Source: Herbidospora galbida | GTDB taxonomy: Bacteria; Actinomycetota; Actinomycetes; Streptosporangiales; Streptosporangiaceae | Length of the DNA stretch: 64,000 bases | Assembly (NCBI RefSeq): GCF_005233835.1 | Contig: NZ_SZQA01000015.1 | Coordinates: forward strand, 1-64,000 | Direction of reading: 5' to 3' | The notes under the pieces: model-generated | Databases searched by the model: none | What the model was told of the DNA's origin: nothing | What the model saw: the letters and a program-made list of their open reading frames with translations, nothing else | Program-made: the position numbers and the translations under genes | In this document: in pieces, positions 1 to 9,490 of the stretch | How positions within the stretch are numbered: the first letter of the stretch is position 1 | Layout of the letters: every line of letters starts with the position of its first letter

Positions 1-782
1 GTGTGGATTCCACGATCGTGCGGGCGCATCAGGAATCATCCGGGCTGGCGGTGGCCGGGGAGACCCTGGACGCGCTGGAACAGGCCCTGACCGAGGAAAA
101 GGGGGCTCCGCTGGAGGAACAGCCGCCGGTGCTGCGGGTCATGGGCCGCGGGTCACACCCGGCGGAGAAGGAGATCAGGCGGGTGGCGGGGCTGCGCCGG
201 GCGATGCGGACTCAGGCCAGGATCGTGCGATCACACGGCGGCGCCGCAAAGCCCGCGCGGCCAGGGCCCGGCTCGGGCGATCCCGGGGCGGGCTGAGCAG
301 CAAGATCCACGCCGTGGTCGATGCCGCCGGGCTGCCCCTGGCGTTCGTGCTGACCCCGGGGCAGGCGGGCGACTGCCCGCGCTTCCCGGCCGTCCTGGAC
401 AAGATTCGTTTCCCCGGTCCGGCCGGTCGGCCGCGGACCCGTCCTGGTGCGGTGGCCGCGGACAAGGCCTACTCCTCCAAGGCCAACCGTGCTTACCTGC
501 GCCGACGCCGGATCATCGCGGTCATTCCGGAGAAGAGCGACCAGCAGGCCAACCGGAAGCGGAAGGGCTCGGCCGGCGGGCGGCCGGTCGGTTTCGACCC
601 GAAGCTCTACCGGCGGCGCAACACCGTGGAGCGCTGCTTCCAGAAGATCAAGACCTGGCGCGGGTTAGCCACCCGCTACGACAAAACCCCGGAAAGCTAC
701 GAGGCCGGACTCCACCTGCGAGGCTCGATCATGTGGCTGAAACTCCTCACCTCAACCACATGATCCGAACCTCGAACAGCTC
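1..782 (+). mobile_element. IS5-family insertion sequence, right part (left end outside window)
   Basis: The window starts inside an IS5-like element. It carries a DDE transposase in two frames and ends with a candidate right terminal inverted repeat at 771-782 (read from outside: GAGCTGTTCGAG). This abuts CTAG at 783-786, which fits the YTAR 4-bp target preference known for IS5-family elements. The left end and left inverted repeat cannot be seen, so the exact borders and the target duplication are inferred. Confidence 0.7.
3..763 (+). pseudogene. IS5-family DDE transposase, 5' truncated by window and split over two frames
   Basis: Two frames make up the protein. The first (3-296) begins with DSTIVRAHQ, which holds the first catalytic Asp of IS5-type transposases. 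The second runs from about 260 to 763 and carries the GRSRGGLSSKIHAVVD stretch, DKAY (second Asp) and YRRRNTVERCFQKIK (catalytic Glu). The second frame is -1 relative to the first, and the switch must lie around 230-300. Some IS5 groups make transposase by programmed -1 frameshifting, so this is either that or an inactivating indel; no obvious slippery heptamer was found at the likely switch point. The 5' end lies outside the window. The stop at 761-763 is nine codons or fewer from the element's right end, as expected for an intact 3' part. Confidence 0.7.
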
Positions 783-786
783 CTAG
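771..786. repeat. Candidate IS5 right terminal repeat plus CTAG target site
   Basis: CTCGAACAGCTC (771-782) followed by CTAG (783-786). The last three bases of the neighbouring minus-strand gene's stop codon (TAG, complement of 783-785) fall inside the CTAG. The left copy is outside the window, so this is an inference from position and from the known IS5 target preference. Confidence 0.35.
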
Positions 787-1418
787 GAGGCAGCCCCTCC
801 ACTCGCGACCTTGGCGATGTGCTCGGCGATGGCGGACTTGAACGCCGCCGCCACGGTGACCCCGATCGGGTCCCGTGCCGCGATCTCCGCCGCCCGCTTG
901 CGGTCGGTGCCGGGGAACGCCCTCTGGATCACCTTGCCCGCGTGCCCCAGTGAGATCAGCGCCACCGTACGCGCGTCAGGCTCCGCACCGCCCAGCACGT
1001 CACGCACCCGTTCGCGGACCGACGTGCGCAGGGCGGGATCGACCTCGGGGAACACGTCGTACCTGATCAGTTTGAGCAGGCTGCGTCTCTCGTGGGTGAT
1101 CGCGCCCCGGTCGGCGAGTCTCCGCAGCAGCCGCGCCCGCCTGTCGGGCGTGTACATCGCGGTCCAGAAGTCGCCGAACGCCGGCGCCCGCTCGAAGGCC
1201 GCCAGCCGTCCGAGCGTCCGGTCGAGCTCATCCTCCCCCACCGGCGTGGGGTCGGTCACCTCCAGGCGGCCGTCCCGGAACGCGAGCCGTCCCCGGACGG
1301 CCAGCTCGGCGAGCACGGCCGCGCTGAGCAGGTAGTCCAGGCTTTCCAGCTCGACGAGAGGCGAGCCGTTGGACTTGTAGGCGAGCAGGAGGAGCTCTTC
1401 CGCTAACAGCAGGTCCAT
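783..1418 (-). CDS. GPP34/GOLPH3-family phosphoprotein
   Basis: A 211-residue protein starting MDLLLAEELLLLAYKSNG, the typical start of bacterial GPP34 (Golgi phosphoprotein 3-like) domains, which are common in actinomycetes. The length fits one complete domain. In eukaryotes the family binds phosphoinositides; the bacterial role is unknown. The ATG at 1416-1418 was chosen because the family begins at this sequence; an upstream in-frame extension to 1550 is basic, proline-rich and unlikely to be coding. Its stop codon overlaps the presumed CTAG target of the flanking IS element, so the insertion seems to have landed exactly at the gene end without truncating it. Confidence 0.8.
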   Translation of the reverse strand: MDLLLAEELLLLAYKSNGSPLVELESLDYLLSAAVLAELAVRGRLAFRDGRLEVTDPTPVGEDELDRTLGRLAAFERAPAFGDFWTAMYTPDRRARLLRRLADRGAITHERRSLLKLIRYDVFPEVDPALRTSVRERVRDVLGGAEPDARTVALISLGHAGKVIQRAFPGTDRKRAAEIAARDPIGVTVAAAFKSAIAEHIAKVASGGAAS

Positions 1419-1513
1419 GGCCCAAGTCTGACGGCCGGCCGTTCGCGCGTGGCGCTTCGCGATCTTCTTCGAGCTCACCATGTTCACCTGGGCCGTGTTC
1501 GGGGGCAGCCTTC

Positions 1514-1539
1514 GGCGTCGCCCAGCACCGGGCGACGCC
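1514..1539 (-). terminator. Strong hairpin downstream of glgC, no T-tract
   Basis: Perfect 10-bp stem GGCGTCGCCC (1514-1523) / GGGCGACGCC (1530-1539) with a 6-nt loop, starting 27 bp after the glgC stop. There is no U-tract on either side, which is common for actinomycete I-shaped terminators. Confidence 0.5.
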
Positions 1540-1565
1540 GCCGCCTTCACCCTCGTCTCACTGCG

Positions 1566-2792
1566 TCAACGGTCGATGATCTCGTTCTTGCCGATCACCA
1601 CGACCCCGTCCTTGGTCACCGCGAACCGCTCGCGGTCCTCTTCGAGGTCGAAGCCGATGCGGGCGCCGTCGGGGATGACGACGTTCTTGTCGACGATGGC
1701 CCGGCGTACGATCGCGCCCCGGCCGACCTTGACGTTGCCCATCAGCACCGAGTCCTCGACCTGGGCGTGGCTGTGCAGGATCACGCCGGGGGAGAGCACG
1801 GAGCGCAGTGCGAGGCCGCCCGAGATGATCACACCGGCCGAGACCAGCGAGTCGACCGCACGGCCGACCCGGTCGCCGTCGTTGTGCACGAACTTGGCCG
1901 GGGGCAGGGGGTCGTGGCCGGTGTAGATCGGCCACCGGTCGTTGTAGAGGTTGAAGACCGGGTGGGCCGAGATCAGGTCCATGTGGGCGTCGTAGTAGGC
2001 GTCGAGCGTCCCGACGTCGCGCCAGTAGCCCCGGTCGCGCTCGGTGGAGCCGGGCACGACGTTGTCCTTGAAGTCGTACACCTCGGCGCTGCCGGCCTTG
2101 ACCATCATCGGGATGATGTTGCCGCCCAGGTCGTGCTTGCTGCCCGGGTCGAGGGCGTCCTCGCGGAGGGCCTCGATCATGGCCTGGGTGCGGAAGACGT
2201 AGTTGCCCATCGAGGCGTAGATCTCGCCGGGCGAGTCGGGCAGGCCGACGGCGTCCTTCGGCTTCTCGCGGAAGGCGGTGATGCGGCGGCCGGTCGGGTC
2301 GGTCTCGATCACGCCGAACTGGTCGGACAGCCCCAGCGGCTGCCGGATCGCCGCGACGGTCACGTCGGCGCCCGAGTCGATGTGCTGCTCGACCATCTGG
2401 CGCGGGTCCATCCGGTAGATGTGGTCGGCGCCGAAGACGATCACGTGGTCAGGGAGCTCGTCGTAGACCAGGTTCAGGTTCTGGAAGAGGGCGTCGGCCG
2501 ACCCCGCGAACCAGCGCGGCCCGAGCCGCTGCTGGGCGGGCACCGGCGTCACGTAGTTGCCGAGCATCGCCGACAGCCGCCAGGTGCGCGAGATGTGCCG
2601 GTCCAGACTGTGGTTCTTGTACTGGGTCAAGACCACGATCTGGAGATAGTGCCCGTTGGCCAGGTTCGACAGGACGAAGTCGATCAGCCGGTAGATGCCG
2701 CCGAACGGCACCGCCGGTTTGGCCCGGTCCGCGGTCAGCGGCATCAGCCGCTTCCCCTCACCACCGGCGAGCACAATTGCCATGACCCTCAT
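1566..2792 (-). CDS. glgC: Glucose-1-phosphate adenylyltransferase
   Basis: A 408-residue enzyme that makes ADP-glucose from glucose-1-phosphate and ATP, the committed step of bacterial glycogen synthesis. The N-terminal nucleotidyltransferase signature is clear ([13 protein letters not shown] at about residues 8-20, then [10 protein letters not shown]), and the C-terminal third has the left-handed beta-helix hexapeptide pattern ([20 protein letters not shown]). The length matches actinobacterial GlgC. It is divergent from the glycogen synthase gene with 49 bp between the starts. ATG at 2792 is used; the in-frame ATG three codons later is also possible. A TAAGGT -10-like box sits 7 nt before the ATG, so the message may be leaderless. 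Confidence 0.95.
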   Translation of the reverse strand: MRVMAIVLAGGEGKRLMPLTADRAKPAVPFGGIYRLIDFVLSNLANGHYLQIVVLTQYKNHSLDRHISRTWRLSAMLGNYVTPVPAQQRLGPRWFAGSADALFQNLNLVYDELPDHVIVFGADHIYRMDPRQMVEQHIDSGADVTVAAIRQPLGLSDQFGVIETDPTGRRITAFREKPKDAVGLPDSPGEIYASMGNYVFRTQAMIEALREDALDPGSKHDLGGNIIPMMVKAGSAEVYDFKDNVVPGSTERDRGYWRDVGTLDAYYDAHMDLISAHPVFNLYNDRWPIYTGHDPLPPAKFVHNDGDRVGRAVDSLVSAGVIISGGLALRSVLSPGVILHSHAQVEDSVLMGNVKVGRGAIVRRAIVDKNVVIPDGARIGFDLEEDRERFAVTKDGVVVIGKNEIIDR

Positions 2793-2841
2793 GACGCAGA
2801 CCTTAACCCGTCAAAACGGTCGCAAACACTAGGCTGCGCAT
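2793..2841. promoter_or_regulatory. Back-to-back glgC/glgA promoter region, probably leaderless both ways
   Basis: Only 49 bp separate the two starts. TAGGCT (2830-2835, plus) lies 6 nt before the glgA ATG, and TAAGGT on the minus strand lies 7 nt before the glgC ATG. Neither gene has a Shine-Dalgarno sequence, so transcription probably starts at or next to each start codon. Confidence 0.4.
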
Positions 2842-4023
2842 ATGCGTGTCGATCTTTTGAGCCGTGAGTTCCCGCCCGACGTTTACGGCGGCGCGGGTGT
2901 GCACATCGAATACCTCTCGCGGGAGCTGCGACGGCTCCTCGACGCGCGGGTCCGCTGCTTCGGCGCGCCCCGCGAGGGCGCCGACGCCTACTCGACCCCA
3001 CCCGGCCTGACCTCGGCGAACGCCGCGCTCCAGGTGCTCGGGACCGACCTGGAGATGGCGGCGGGCTGCGCCGGGGCCGACCTCGTGCACTCCCACACCT
3101 GGTACGCCAACTTTGCGGGCCACGTGGCCAAGATGCTCTACGGCATCCCGCACGTCGCCACCACCCACAGCCTCGAACCGCACCGCCCCTGGAAGGCCGA
3201 GCAGCTCGGCGGCGGCTACGTGCTGTCGTCGTGGGCCGAGCGCACCGCCCTGGCCGCCGCCGACGCGATCATCGCGGTGTCCGGCGGCATGCGCCGCGAC
3301 GTCCTGGCCGTCTATCCGGAGATCGACCCGGACAAGGTCACGGTGATCCACAACGGCATCGACACCGACGAGTACGCGCCCGCCACGGGCAACGCCGCCC
3401 TGCTGAGGCACGGCATCGACCCGACCAGGCCCTATGTGGTCTTCGTCGGCCGGATCACCCGCCAGAAGGGCCTGACCCACCTGCTGCGGGCCGCCCGTGA
3501 CTTCGACCCGGCCGCCCAGCTCGTGCTCTGCGCCGGCGCGCCCGACACGCCCGAGATCGCCGCCGAGGTCACCGCCCTGGTCGAGGAGCTCCAGGCCACC
3601 CGCGAGGGCGTCATCTGGATCACCGAGATGCGCCCGCGCCCGGAGATCATCGAGATCCTCACCCACGCGACCGTCTTCGTCTGCCCGTCGGTCTACGAGC
3701 CCATGGGCATCGTGAACCTGGAGGCGATGGCCTGCCAGACGGCCGTCGTGGCCACCGCGACCGGCGGCATCCCCGAGGTGGTCGCCCACGACGAGACCGG
3801 CCTGCTGGTGCCCATCGAGGCGGGCGAGCACGGCGAGCCGCGCGACCCGGAGGTCTTCGCGCACGCCATCGCCGCCGACGTCAACCGGCTGCTCGCCGAC
3901 CCCGGGCTCGCCGCCCGGATGGGCCACGCGGGCCGCGCCCGCGCGGTGGCGGAGTTCTCCTGGCCGGCCATCGCCGAACGCACCCGCGACCTCTACGAGA
4001 GCCTCACCCGCCGCAGCAGCTGA
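2842..4023 (+). CDS. glgA: Glycogen synthase, GT4 family (GlgA/GlgM type)
   Basis: A 393-residue GT-B glycosyltransferase of the short actinobacterial glycogen synthase type. The N-terminal part has PPDVYGGAGVHIEYLSREL for acceptor binding; the C-terminal part has FVGRITRQKG and the nucleotide-sugar loop VYEPMGIVNLEAMA, with the paired Glu residues typical of GT4. It uses ADP-glucose from the neighbouring GlgC. In mycobacteria the orthologue can instead make maltose-1-phosphate for the GlgE pathway, so glgA versus glgM cannot be settled from sequence. The 3' end overlaps the convergent copper ATPase gene by 31 bp. Confidence 0.92.
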   Translation: MRVDLLSREFPPDVYGGAGVHIEYLSRELRRLLDARVRCFGAPREGADAYSTPPGLTSANAALQVLGTDLEMAAGCAGADLVHSHTWYANFAGHVAKMLYGIPHVATTHSLEPHRPWKAEQLGGGYVLSSWAERTALAAADAIIAVSGGMRRDVLAVYPEIDPDKVTVIHNGIDTDEYAPATGNAALLRHGIDPTRPYVVFVGRITRQKGLTHLLRAARDFDPAAQLVLCAGAPDTPEIAAEVTALVEELQATREGVIWITEMRPRPEIIEILTHATVFVCPSVYEPMGIVNLEAMACQTAVVATATGGIPEVVAHDETGLLVPIEAGEHGEPRDPEVFAHAIAADVNRLLADPGLAARMGHAGRARAVAEFSWPAIAERTRDLYESLTRRSS

Positions 4024-5894
4024 GCGTTGGCGGCGACCACGACCGTGGAGGCCGACATCAGGATCGCGCCGACCGACATCGGCAGCACGAACCCCCACGG
4101 CGCCAGCGCACCGGCCGCCAGGGGGACCGAAATGAGGTTGTAACCGGCCGCCCACCAGAGGTTCTGCTTCATCTTCCGGTAGGTGGCCCGCGACAGGTCC
4201 ATGACCGAGGGCACGGCCCTGGGGTCGTCTCCGGCGAGGATGACCCCGGCCGAGGCGATGGCGACGTCGGTGCCCGCCCCGATGGCGATCCCGACGTCCG
4301 CCCGCGCCAGCGCGGGCGCGTCGTTCACCCCGTCGCCGACCATCGCGACGCGCCGTCCTTCGTCTTGCAGTTCCTTTACGGCTCCCGCCTTGTCCTCGGG
4401 CCGAACCCCGGCGTAGTAGCGCGCTATCCCGACCTCGTGCGCGACCGAGGCGGCCACCGCCTCGGCGTCGCCGGTGATCATCACCACCTCGACGCCCCGG
4501 GCCTCCAGGGCGCGGACGGCCTCCCGCGACTCCGGCCGGATCTCGTCGGCCAGCGTCAGCGCCCCGAGGACCGCGCCGTCGACCAGGACGTGGAGGACGG
4601 TCGCCCCCGCCGCCTCCCGCACAGGCTCGGCGCCCACTTCGTCGAGGAGCCGGGGCCCGCCGACCCGTACCAGCCGTGACCCGACCCGGGCCGACACCCC
4701 GAGGGCGGGGGAGGAGACGAACTCCGACGCGGGCTCGACGTCGAGCCCGCGCTCCTTGGCCGCCGCCACGATCGCCTTCGCGAGCGGATGCTCGGAGTCG
4801 GCCTCGGCCGCCGCCGCCAGGCCCAGCACCTCGTCGGAGGTGACCCAGGTGACAGCCGGTTCGCCCTTGGTCAGGGTGCCGGTCTTGTCGAACAGCACGG
4901 TGTCGACGGTCCGCATGCTCTCGAGCGCCAGCCGGTCTTTGACCAGCACCCCGGCGCGGGCGGCCCGCTCGGTCGCGATCGACACCACGAGGGGGATGGC
5001 CAGCCCGAGGGCGTGCGGGCAGGCGATCACCAGGACCGTGATGGTCCTGGTGATCGCCTCGTCAGGCTGCCCGAGCAGCGTCCAGACGACCGCCGTGACC
5101 AGCCCCGCGCCGAGCGCGAACCAGAACAGCAGCGCCGCCGCCCGGTCGGCGATCCGCTGGGCCCGGGAGGTGGAGTTCTGGGCGGCCTCGACCAGCCGCC
5201 GGATGCCCGCCAGCGCGGTGTCGTCGCCGACGGCCCGCACCTCGACCCGCAGGGCGGAGTCGGTCGCGACGGTCCCGGCGACCACCCGGTCGCCCTCCGA
5301 CCGGCGGACGGTGGCCGACTCGCCGGTGATCATGGATTCGTCCATGCCGGCCGACCCCGAGACGACCACGCCGTCGGCCGGGATCCGGCCGCCCGGCCGG
5401 ACCAGCACCAGGTCGCCCACCCGCAGCTCCGACGGCGGCACCCGGGTGCCGTCGGCGCGTTCGGCCTCGTCGGGCAGCAGGGCGGCCAGCGAGTCGAGGG
5501 CCGAGGTGGTGCGGGCCAGTGAGCGCATCTCGATCCAGTGGCCCAGCAGCATGATCACGATCAGCAGGGCCAGTTCCCACCAGAAGTCGAGCCCGTGGTC
5601 GAGCAGCCCCAGGCTCGCGCCCATCGACGCCACGAAGGCGACCGTGATGGCCAGGCCGATCAGCAGCATCATCCCGGGCGCGCGGGACCGCAGTTCGCTG
5701 ACGGCGCCGGTCAGGAACGGGCGGCCGCCCCAGACGTACATGACCGTGCCGAGCACCGGCGACAGCCAGGGCGGGCCGGGCGCGTCGTAGCCGACGACCA
5801 TGGCGAACATGCCGGAGCTGAGAACCGTCGGGACGGCGAGCGCCAGCATCCACCAGAACAGGCGCCGGTACTGCGCAACATGGTGATCGTGCAT
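3993..5894 (-). CDS. Copper-type P1B ATPase with CPH motif (CopB-like)
   Basis: A 633-residue heavy-metal P-type ATPase that should export copper or silver across the plasma membrane. Seen: TGES actuator loop (190-193), the ion-binding CPH motif in the sixth membrane helix (292-294), phosphorylation motif DKTGT (336-340) and a GDGVND hinge. CPH rather than CPC puts it in the P1B-3 (CopB) group, associated in characterised members with Cu2+/Ag+. There is no N-terminal metal-binding domain, only MHDHH. It is divergent from csoR; two CsoR-like palindromes lie upstream. The 3' end overlaps glgA by 31 bp. Confidence 0.92.
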   Translation of the reverse strand: MHDHHVAQYRRLFWWMLALAVPTVLSSGMFAMVVGYDAPGPPWLSPVLGTVMYVWGGRPFLTGAVSELRSRAPGMMLLIGLAITVAFVASMGASLGLLDHGLDFWWELALLIVIMLLGHWIEMRSLARTTSALDSLAALLPDEAERADGTRVPPSELRVGDLVLVRPGGRIPADGVVVSGSAGMDESMITGESATVRRSEGDRVVAGTVATDSALRVEVRAVGDDTALAGIRRLVEAAQNSTSRAQRIADRAAALLFWFALGAGLVTAVVWTLLGQPDEAITRTITVLVIACPHALGLAIPLVVSIATERAARAGVLVKDRLALESMRTVDTVLFDKTGTLTKGEPAVTWVTSDEVLGLAAAAEADSEHPLAKAIVAAAKERGLDVEPASEFVSSPALGVSARVGSRLVRVGGPRLLDEVGAEPVREAAGATVLHVLVDGAVLGALTLADEIRPESREAVRALEARGVEVVMITGDAEAVAASVAHEVGIARYYAGVRPEDKAGAVKELQDEGRRVAMVGDGVNDAPALARADVGIAIGAGTDVAIASAGVILAGDDPRAVPSVMDLSRATYRKMKQNLWWAAGYNLISVPLAAGALAPWGFVLPMSVGAILMSASTVVVAANAQLLRRVRLS

Positions 5895-5913
5895 TCGGGT
5901 ACCTCCTCGACGA

Positions 5914-5929
5914 AACCCCCGGGGGGTAT
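5914..5929. promoter_or_regulatory. CsoR-like operator, CopB-side copy
   Basis: A palindrome of C5/G5-6 flanked by A and T (core ACCCCCGGGGGGT at 5915-5927), matching the TACCCC...GGGGTA style of CsoR boxes. It lies 20 bp upstream of the CPH-ATPase start codon. Confidence 0.6.
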
Positions 5930-5946
5930 GTTAGATTCTATACCAC

Positions 5947-5961
5947 TACCCCCTAGGGGTA
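5947..5961. promoter_or_regulatory. CsoR-like operator, csoR-side copy
   Basis: TACCCCCTAGGGGTA, a near-perfect palindrome of the known CsoR box type, 35 bp upstream of the csoR start. With the second copy at 5914-5929 it places both divergent copper transcription units under one repressor. Confidence 0.8.
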
Positions 5962-5996
5962 CTATTGAGCAAGGACGAAGGCCCGGGGAGGTCGCG

Positions 5997-6278
5997 ATGC
6001 ACGGATACTCCGATCACAAGCAAGACCATCTGAAGCGGCTCCGCCGGATCGAGGGGCAGGTCAGGGGCCTGCAGCGGATGGTCGAAGAAGACAAGTACTG
6101 CATCGACGTGCTGACCCAGGTGTCGGCCGCCAACCGCGCGCTGCAGTCGTTCGCCCTCGCCCTCCTCGAAGAGCACCTGGCCCACTGCGTCGCCGAGGCC
6201 ACCGCCAAGGGCGGCCCCGAGGCCGACGCGAAGATCAAGGAAGCCTCCGACGCCATCGCCCGGCTCGTCCGTTCCTAA
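5997..6278 (+). CDS. csoR: Copper-sensing repressor CsoR
   Basis: A 93-residue all-helical metal-sensing repressor of the CsoR/RcnR family (MHGYSDHKQDHLKRLRRIEG...). The Cu(I) ligands of CsoR are present with correct spacing: Cys35, His60 and Cys64. It binds GC-rich TACCCC/GGGGTA palindromes and releases DNA when loaded with Cu(I); two such palindromes lie directly upstream. The start at 5997 follows GGGGAGG (5985-5991) and gives the family length. It heads the csoR-copZ-6511 gene-copA operon. Confidence 0.95.
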   Translation: MHGYSDHKQDHLKRLRRIEGQVRGLQRMVEEDKYCIDVLTQVSAANRALQSFALALLEEHLAHCVAEATAKGGPEADAKIKEASDAIARLVRS

Positions 6279-6301
6279 GCACACCTGAAAGAGGATTCGT
6301 C

Positions 6302-6514
6302 ATGACCGTCACCGCCTACTCCGTCACCGGCATGACCTGCGGCCACTGCGCGAGCTCCGTCTCCGAGGAGGTCGGCGCCATCGCGGGGGTGAGCGACGTC
6401 AAGGTCGACGTGCCGACCGGCCGGGTGACCGTGACCAGTGAGAACCCGGTCGACGAGGCCGCCGTCAAGGCCGCCGTCGAGGAGGCCGGTTACACCTTGG
6501 TGGGCCCGGCGTGA
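6302..6514 (+). CDS. copZ: Copper chaperone CopZ-like, HMA domain
   Basis: A 70-residue single heavy-metal-associated domain with GMTCGHC (residues 10-16), the Cu(I)-binding loop. It should hand copper to the CopA ATPase encoded two genes downstream. It has a good Shine-Dalgarno (AGAGGA) 7 nt before the ATG and overlaps the next gene by 4 bp (GTGA). Confidence 0.93.
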   Translation: MTVTAYSVTGMTCGHCASSVSEEVGAIAGVSDVKVDVPTGRVTVTSENPVDEAAVKAAVEEAGYTLVGPA

Positions 6515-7383
6515 ACGCCATGACCAGGCTGGGCGTCTTCGCCGCCGGCCTCGCCGTCGTGTTCGGCGGGGCCTACGCGGTAGGCGTCACCCAGAACGAC
6601 GACCCGCCGCGCCGCTACGCCGACTACACGTCCGAGGCCGACCAGGAGGCCCCCGCCCACGGTGGTCACGCCCACGAGGAGGAGGAGACCGGGGAGCCCG
6701 CCGCGAGCGTGCCGGGCGGCCTGCAGATCTCCCAGGACGGCTACCGCCTGCGCCCGGCGACCACCACCCTGAAGCCCGGCGAGCGGGAGGATTTCTCCTT
6801 CCACGTCGTCGGCCCCGACGGGAAGCCGGTCACCGCCTACCAGGTCGCCCACGAGAAGAAGCTGCACCTGATCGTGGCCCCCCGCGACCTGGGCGGGTTC
6901 CAGCACCTCCACCCCGAGCTGGCCCCCGACGGCACCTGGACGATCCCGCTCACCCTCCCGGAACCCGGTGCCTACCGCATGTACGCCGACTTCGCCCCCG
7001 AAGGCGGCCCGGCCCTCACCCTCGGCGCCGACCTGACCGCCCCGGGCGACTTCGAGCCCGACCCGTTCCCCAAGACGAACCGGACGTCCACGGTCGACGG
7101 CTACACCGTCACCCTCCAGGGCGAGATGAACCCCGGCCAGCCCTCGCCGCTCTCCCTCGCCGTCACCAAAGACGGACAGAAGGTCGACCCGGAGCCCTAC
7201 CTGGGCGCCCAGGGCCACCTGGTGATGCTGCGCGCGGGCGACCTGGCCTACCTGCACGTCCACCCGATGACCGGGCTGGTCTTCATGGCCCAGGCGCCCC
7301 GCGAGGGCGGCTCCTACCGGGTCTTCTTCGACTTCAAGCACGACGGCGTCGTCCGCACCGCGTCGTTCACGCTGGAGGGATGA
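6511..7383 (+). CDS. Membrane-anchored His-rich protein of the copper operon, function unknown
   Basis: A 290-residue protein with one N-terminal membrane segment (about 7-26), a charged His/Glu-rich linker ([10 protein letters not shown], 50-59), then a mostly beta extracytoplasmic domain containing [17 protein letters not shown] and YLHVHPMTG. These repeated His-x-His sequences could bind copper. I do not recognise a named family with certainty; similar proteins sit in actinobacterial copper operons. It starts with GTG overlapping the copZ stop and ends one base before the copA start, so it is translated with both. Confidence 0.8.
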   Translation: MNAMTRLGVFAAGLAVVFGGAYAVGVTQNDDPPRRYADYTSEADQEAPAHGGHAHEEEETGEPAASVPGGLQISQDGYRLRPATTTLKPGEREDFSFHVVGPDGKPVTAYQVAHEKKLHLIVAPRDLGGFQHLHPELAPDGTWTIPLTLPEPGAYRMYADFAPEGGPALTLGADLTAPGDFEPDPFPKTNRTSTVDGYTVTLQGEMNPGQPSPLSLAVTKDGQKVDPEPYLGAQGHLVMLRAGDLAYLHVHPMTGLVFMAQAPREGGSYRVFFDFKHDGVVRTASFTLEG

Positions 7384-7384
7384 C

Positions 7385-9490
7385 ATGTCCAACCTGATCC
7401 AGCTCTCCATCGGCGGCATGACCTGCGCGTCGTGCGCCAACCGGATCGAACGCAAGCTCAACAGGATCGACGGCGTGACCGCCACGGTCAACTACGCCAC
7501 CGAGAAGGCCAGCGTCGTCTTCGCGCCCGGTGTGTCGGTGCGCACGCTGGTCGAAGAGGTGGAGAAGGCCGGCTACAGCGCGACGCTGCCCGAGGAGACC
7601 GAAGAGGCCGCCCAGAGCGACCCGCTGAAGAACCGGCTGATCACCGCCGTCGTGCTCGCGGTCCCCGTGATCGCGATGGCGATGATCCCGGCCCTCCAGT
7701 TCACCTACTGGCAGTGGCTCTCGCTCACCCTGGCCGCCCCGGTGGTCGTCTACGCCGGATGGCCCTTCCACAAGGCCGCCTGGACCAACCTCCGCCACGG
7801 CGCGGCGACCATGGACACCCTGGTGTCGCTGGGCACGCTGGCCGCCTTCGGCTGGTCGCTGTGGGCGCTGTTCCTCGGCACCGCCGGGGAGCCCGGCATG
7901 ATCCACCCGTTCTCGTTCGCCATCGAGCGCAGCGACGGCTCCGGCAACATCTACCTGGAGACCGCCGCTGGCGTGACGGCGTTCCTGCTGGCCGGGCGCT
8001 ACTTCGAGGCCCGCGCCAAGCGCCGCGCCGGAGACGCCCTGCGCAGCCTGATGGAGCTCGGCGCCAAAGACGTCGCGGTGCTGCGCGACGGCGGGGAGAC
8101 CCGGGTCCCGGCCGAACTGCTCAAGGCGGGCGACCTGTTCGTGGTCCGGCCCGGCGAGAAGATCGCCACCGACGGCGTCGTCCACGAGGGCGCCTCGGCG
8201 GTCGACGCCTCGATGCTGACCGGCGAGTCGATGCCGGTCGAGGTGCGGGCCGGTGACGCGGTCACGGGCGCGACCGTCAACGCCGGCGGGCGCCTGGTCG
8301 TGCGGGCCACCCGCGTCGGCGCCGACACCACGCTGGCCCAGATGGCCCGCATGGTCGAGGAGGCCCAGACCGGCAAGGCCCGGGTGCAGCGCCTCGCCGA
8401 CCGGATCTCCGGCGTCTTCGTGCCGGTCGTGATCGCCCTCGCGGTGGCGACGCTCGGCTTCTGGCTCCCGGTCGCGGGACCGGTGGCGGCCTTCACCGCC
8501 GCCGTGGCGGTGCTGATCATCGCCTGCCCGTGCGCCCTGGGCCTGGCCACCCCGACCGCGCTGCTGGTCGGCACCGGCCGGGGCGCGCAGCTCGGCATCC
8601 TCATCAAGGGCCCCGAGGCCCTCGAATCGACCCGGCGCGTCGACACGGTCGTGCTCGACAAGACGGGCACCGTCACCGAGGGCCGGATGACCCTGGTCGA
8701 GGTCCGCACCGAAGAGGGCTTCGACGAGCAGGAGGTCCGCCGCCTGGCCGCCGCCGTCGAGCACGCCTCCGAACACCCCGTCGCCAGGGCCCTGGTCAAG
8801 GGCCACACCGACCTCCCGCCGGTCACCGACTTCGTCGCGACGGCCGGAGAGGGCGTACGGGGGGTCGTCGAAGGACGCGAGGTCGCCGTCGGCCGGGCCG
8901 AGCAGGGGATCGCGGTCACCGTCGACGGCGTGCGCGCCGCCGTCATGACGGTCAGCGACGTGCTGAAGCCGTCGTCGGCCGCGGCCATCACCCAGCTGCG
9001 CGCCCTCGGGCTGCGGCCGGTCCTGCTGACCGGCGACCACGAGGCCGTCGCCCGCGAGATCGCCGGCCAGGTCGGCATCGACGAGGTCATAGCCGGGGTC
9101 CTTCCGGCCGGCAAGGTCGAGGCCGTCAAGCGGCTCCAGGCCGAGGGCCGCGTGGTCGCCATGGTGGGCGACGGCGTCAACGACGCCGCCGCGCTGGCCC
9201 AGGCCGACCTCGGGCTGGCCATGGGCACCGGCACCGACGCCGCCATCCAGGCCGCCGACCTGACCCTCGTCCGAGGCGACCTGCGGGTGGCCGCCGCCGC
9301 GATCCGGCTGTCGCGCCGGACGCTGCGGATCATCAAGGGCAACCTGTTCTGGGCCTTCGCCTACAACGTGGCCGCCCTGCCGCTGGCCGCGCTCGGCCTG
9401 CTCAGCCCGATGATCGCCGGAGCCGCGATGGCGCTGTCGTCGGTGTTCGTGGTCACCAACAGCCTGCGGTTGCGCGGCTTCAAGGGCTGA
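7385..9490 (+). CDS. copA: Cu(I)-exporting P1B-type ATPase
   Basis: A 701-residue copper exporter. One N-terminal HMA domain with GMTCASC (Cys14, Cys17), membrane helices, TGES, the CPC motif (381-383) that defines P1B-1 Cu(I)/Ag(I) pumps, DKTGT (Asp425) and [10 protein letters not shown]. It is the last gene of the csoR operon and would receive Cu(I) from CopZ. The 3' end overlaps the convergent dehydrogenase gene by 11 bp, leaving no room for a separate terminator. Confidence 0.95.
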   Translation: MSNLIQLSIGGMTCASCANRIERKLNRIDGVTATVNYATEKASVVFAPGVSVRTLVEEVEKAGYSATLPEETEEAAQSDPLKNRLITAVVLAVPVIAMAMIPALQFTYWQWLSLTLAAPVVVYAGWPFHKAAWTNLRHGAATMDTLVSLGTLAAFGWSLWALFLGTAGEPGMIHPFSFAIERSDGSGNIYLETAAGVTAFLLAGRYFEARAKRRAGDALRSLMELGAKDVAVLRDGGETRVPAELLKAGDLFVVRPGEKIATDGVVHEGASAVDASMLTGESMPVEVRAGDAVTGATVNAGGRLVVRATRVGADTTLAQMARMVEEAQTGKARVQRLADRISGVFVPVVIALAVATLGFWLPVAGPVAAFTAAVAVLIIACPCALGLATPTALLVGTGRGAQLGILIKGPEALESTRRVDTVVLDKTGTVTEGRMTLVEVRTEEGFDEQEVRRLAAAVEHASEHPVARALVKGHTDLPPVTDFVATAGEGVRGVVEGREVAVGRAEQGIAVTVDGVRAAVMTVSDVLKPSSAAAITQLRALGLRPVLLTGDHEAVAREIAGQVGIDEVIAGVLPAGKVEAVKRLQAEGRVVAMVGDGVNDAAALAQADLGLAMGTGTDAAIQAADLTLVRGDLRVAAAAIRLSRRTLRIIKGNLFWAFAYNVAALPLAALGLLSPMIAGAAMALSSVFVVTNSLRLRGFKG

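Noticed and set aside
2842-4023. Assigning glgA as maltose-1-phosphate synthase glgM
   Set aside because: Sequence alone does not separate the two activities and no glgE/treS genes are in the window.
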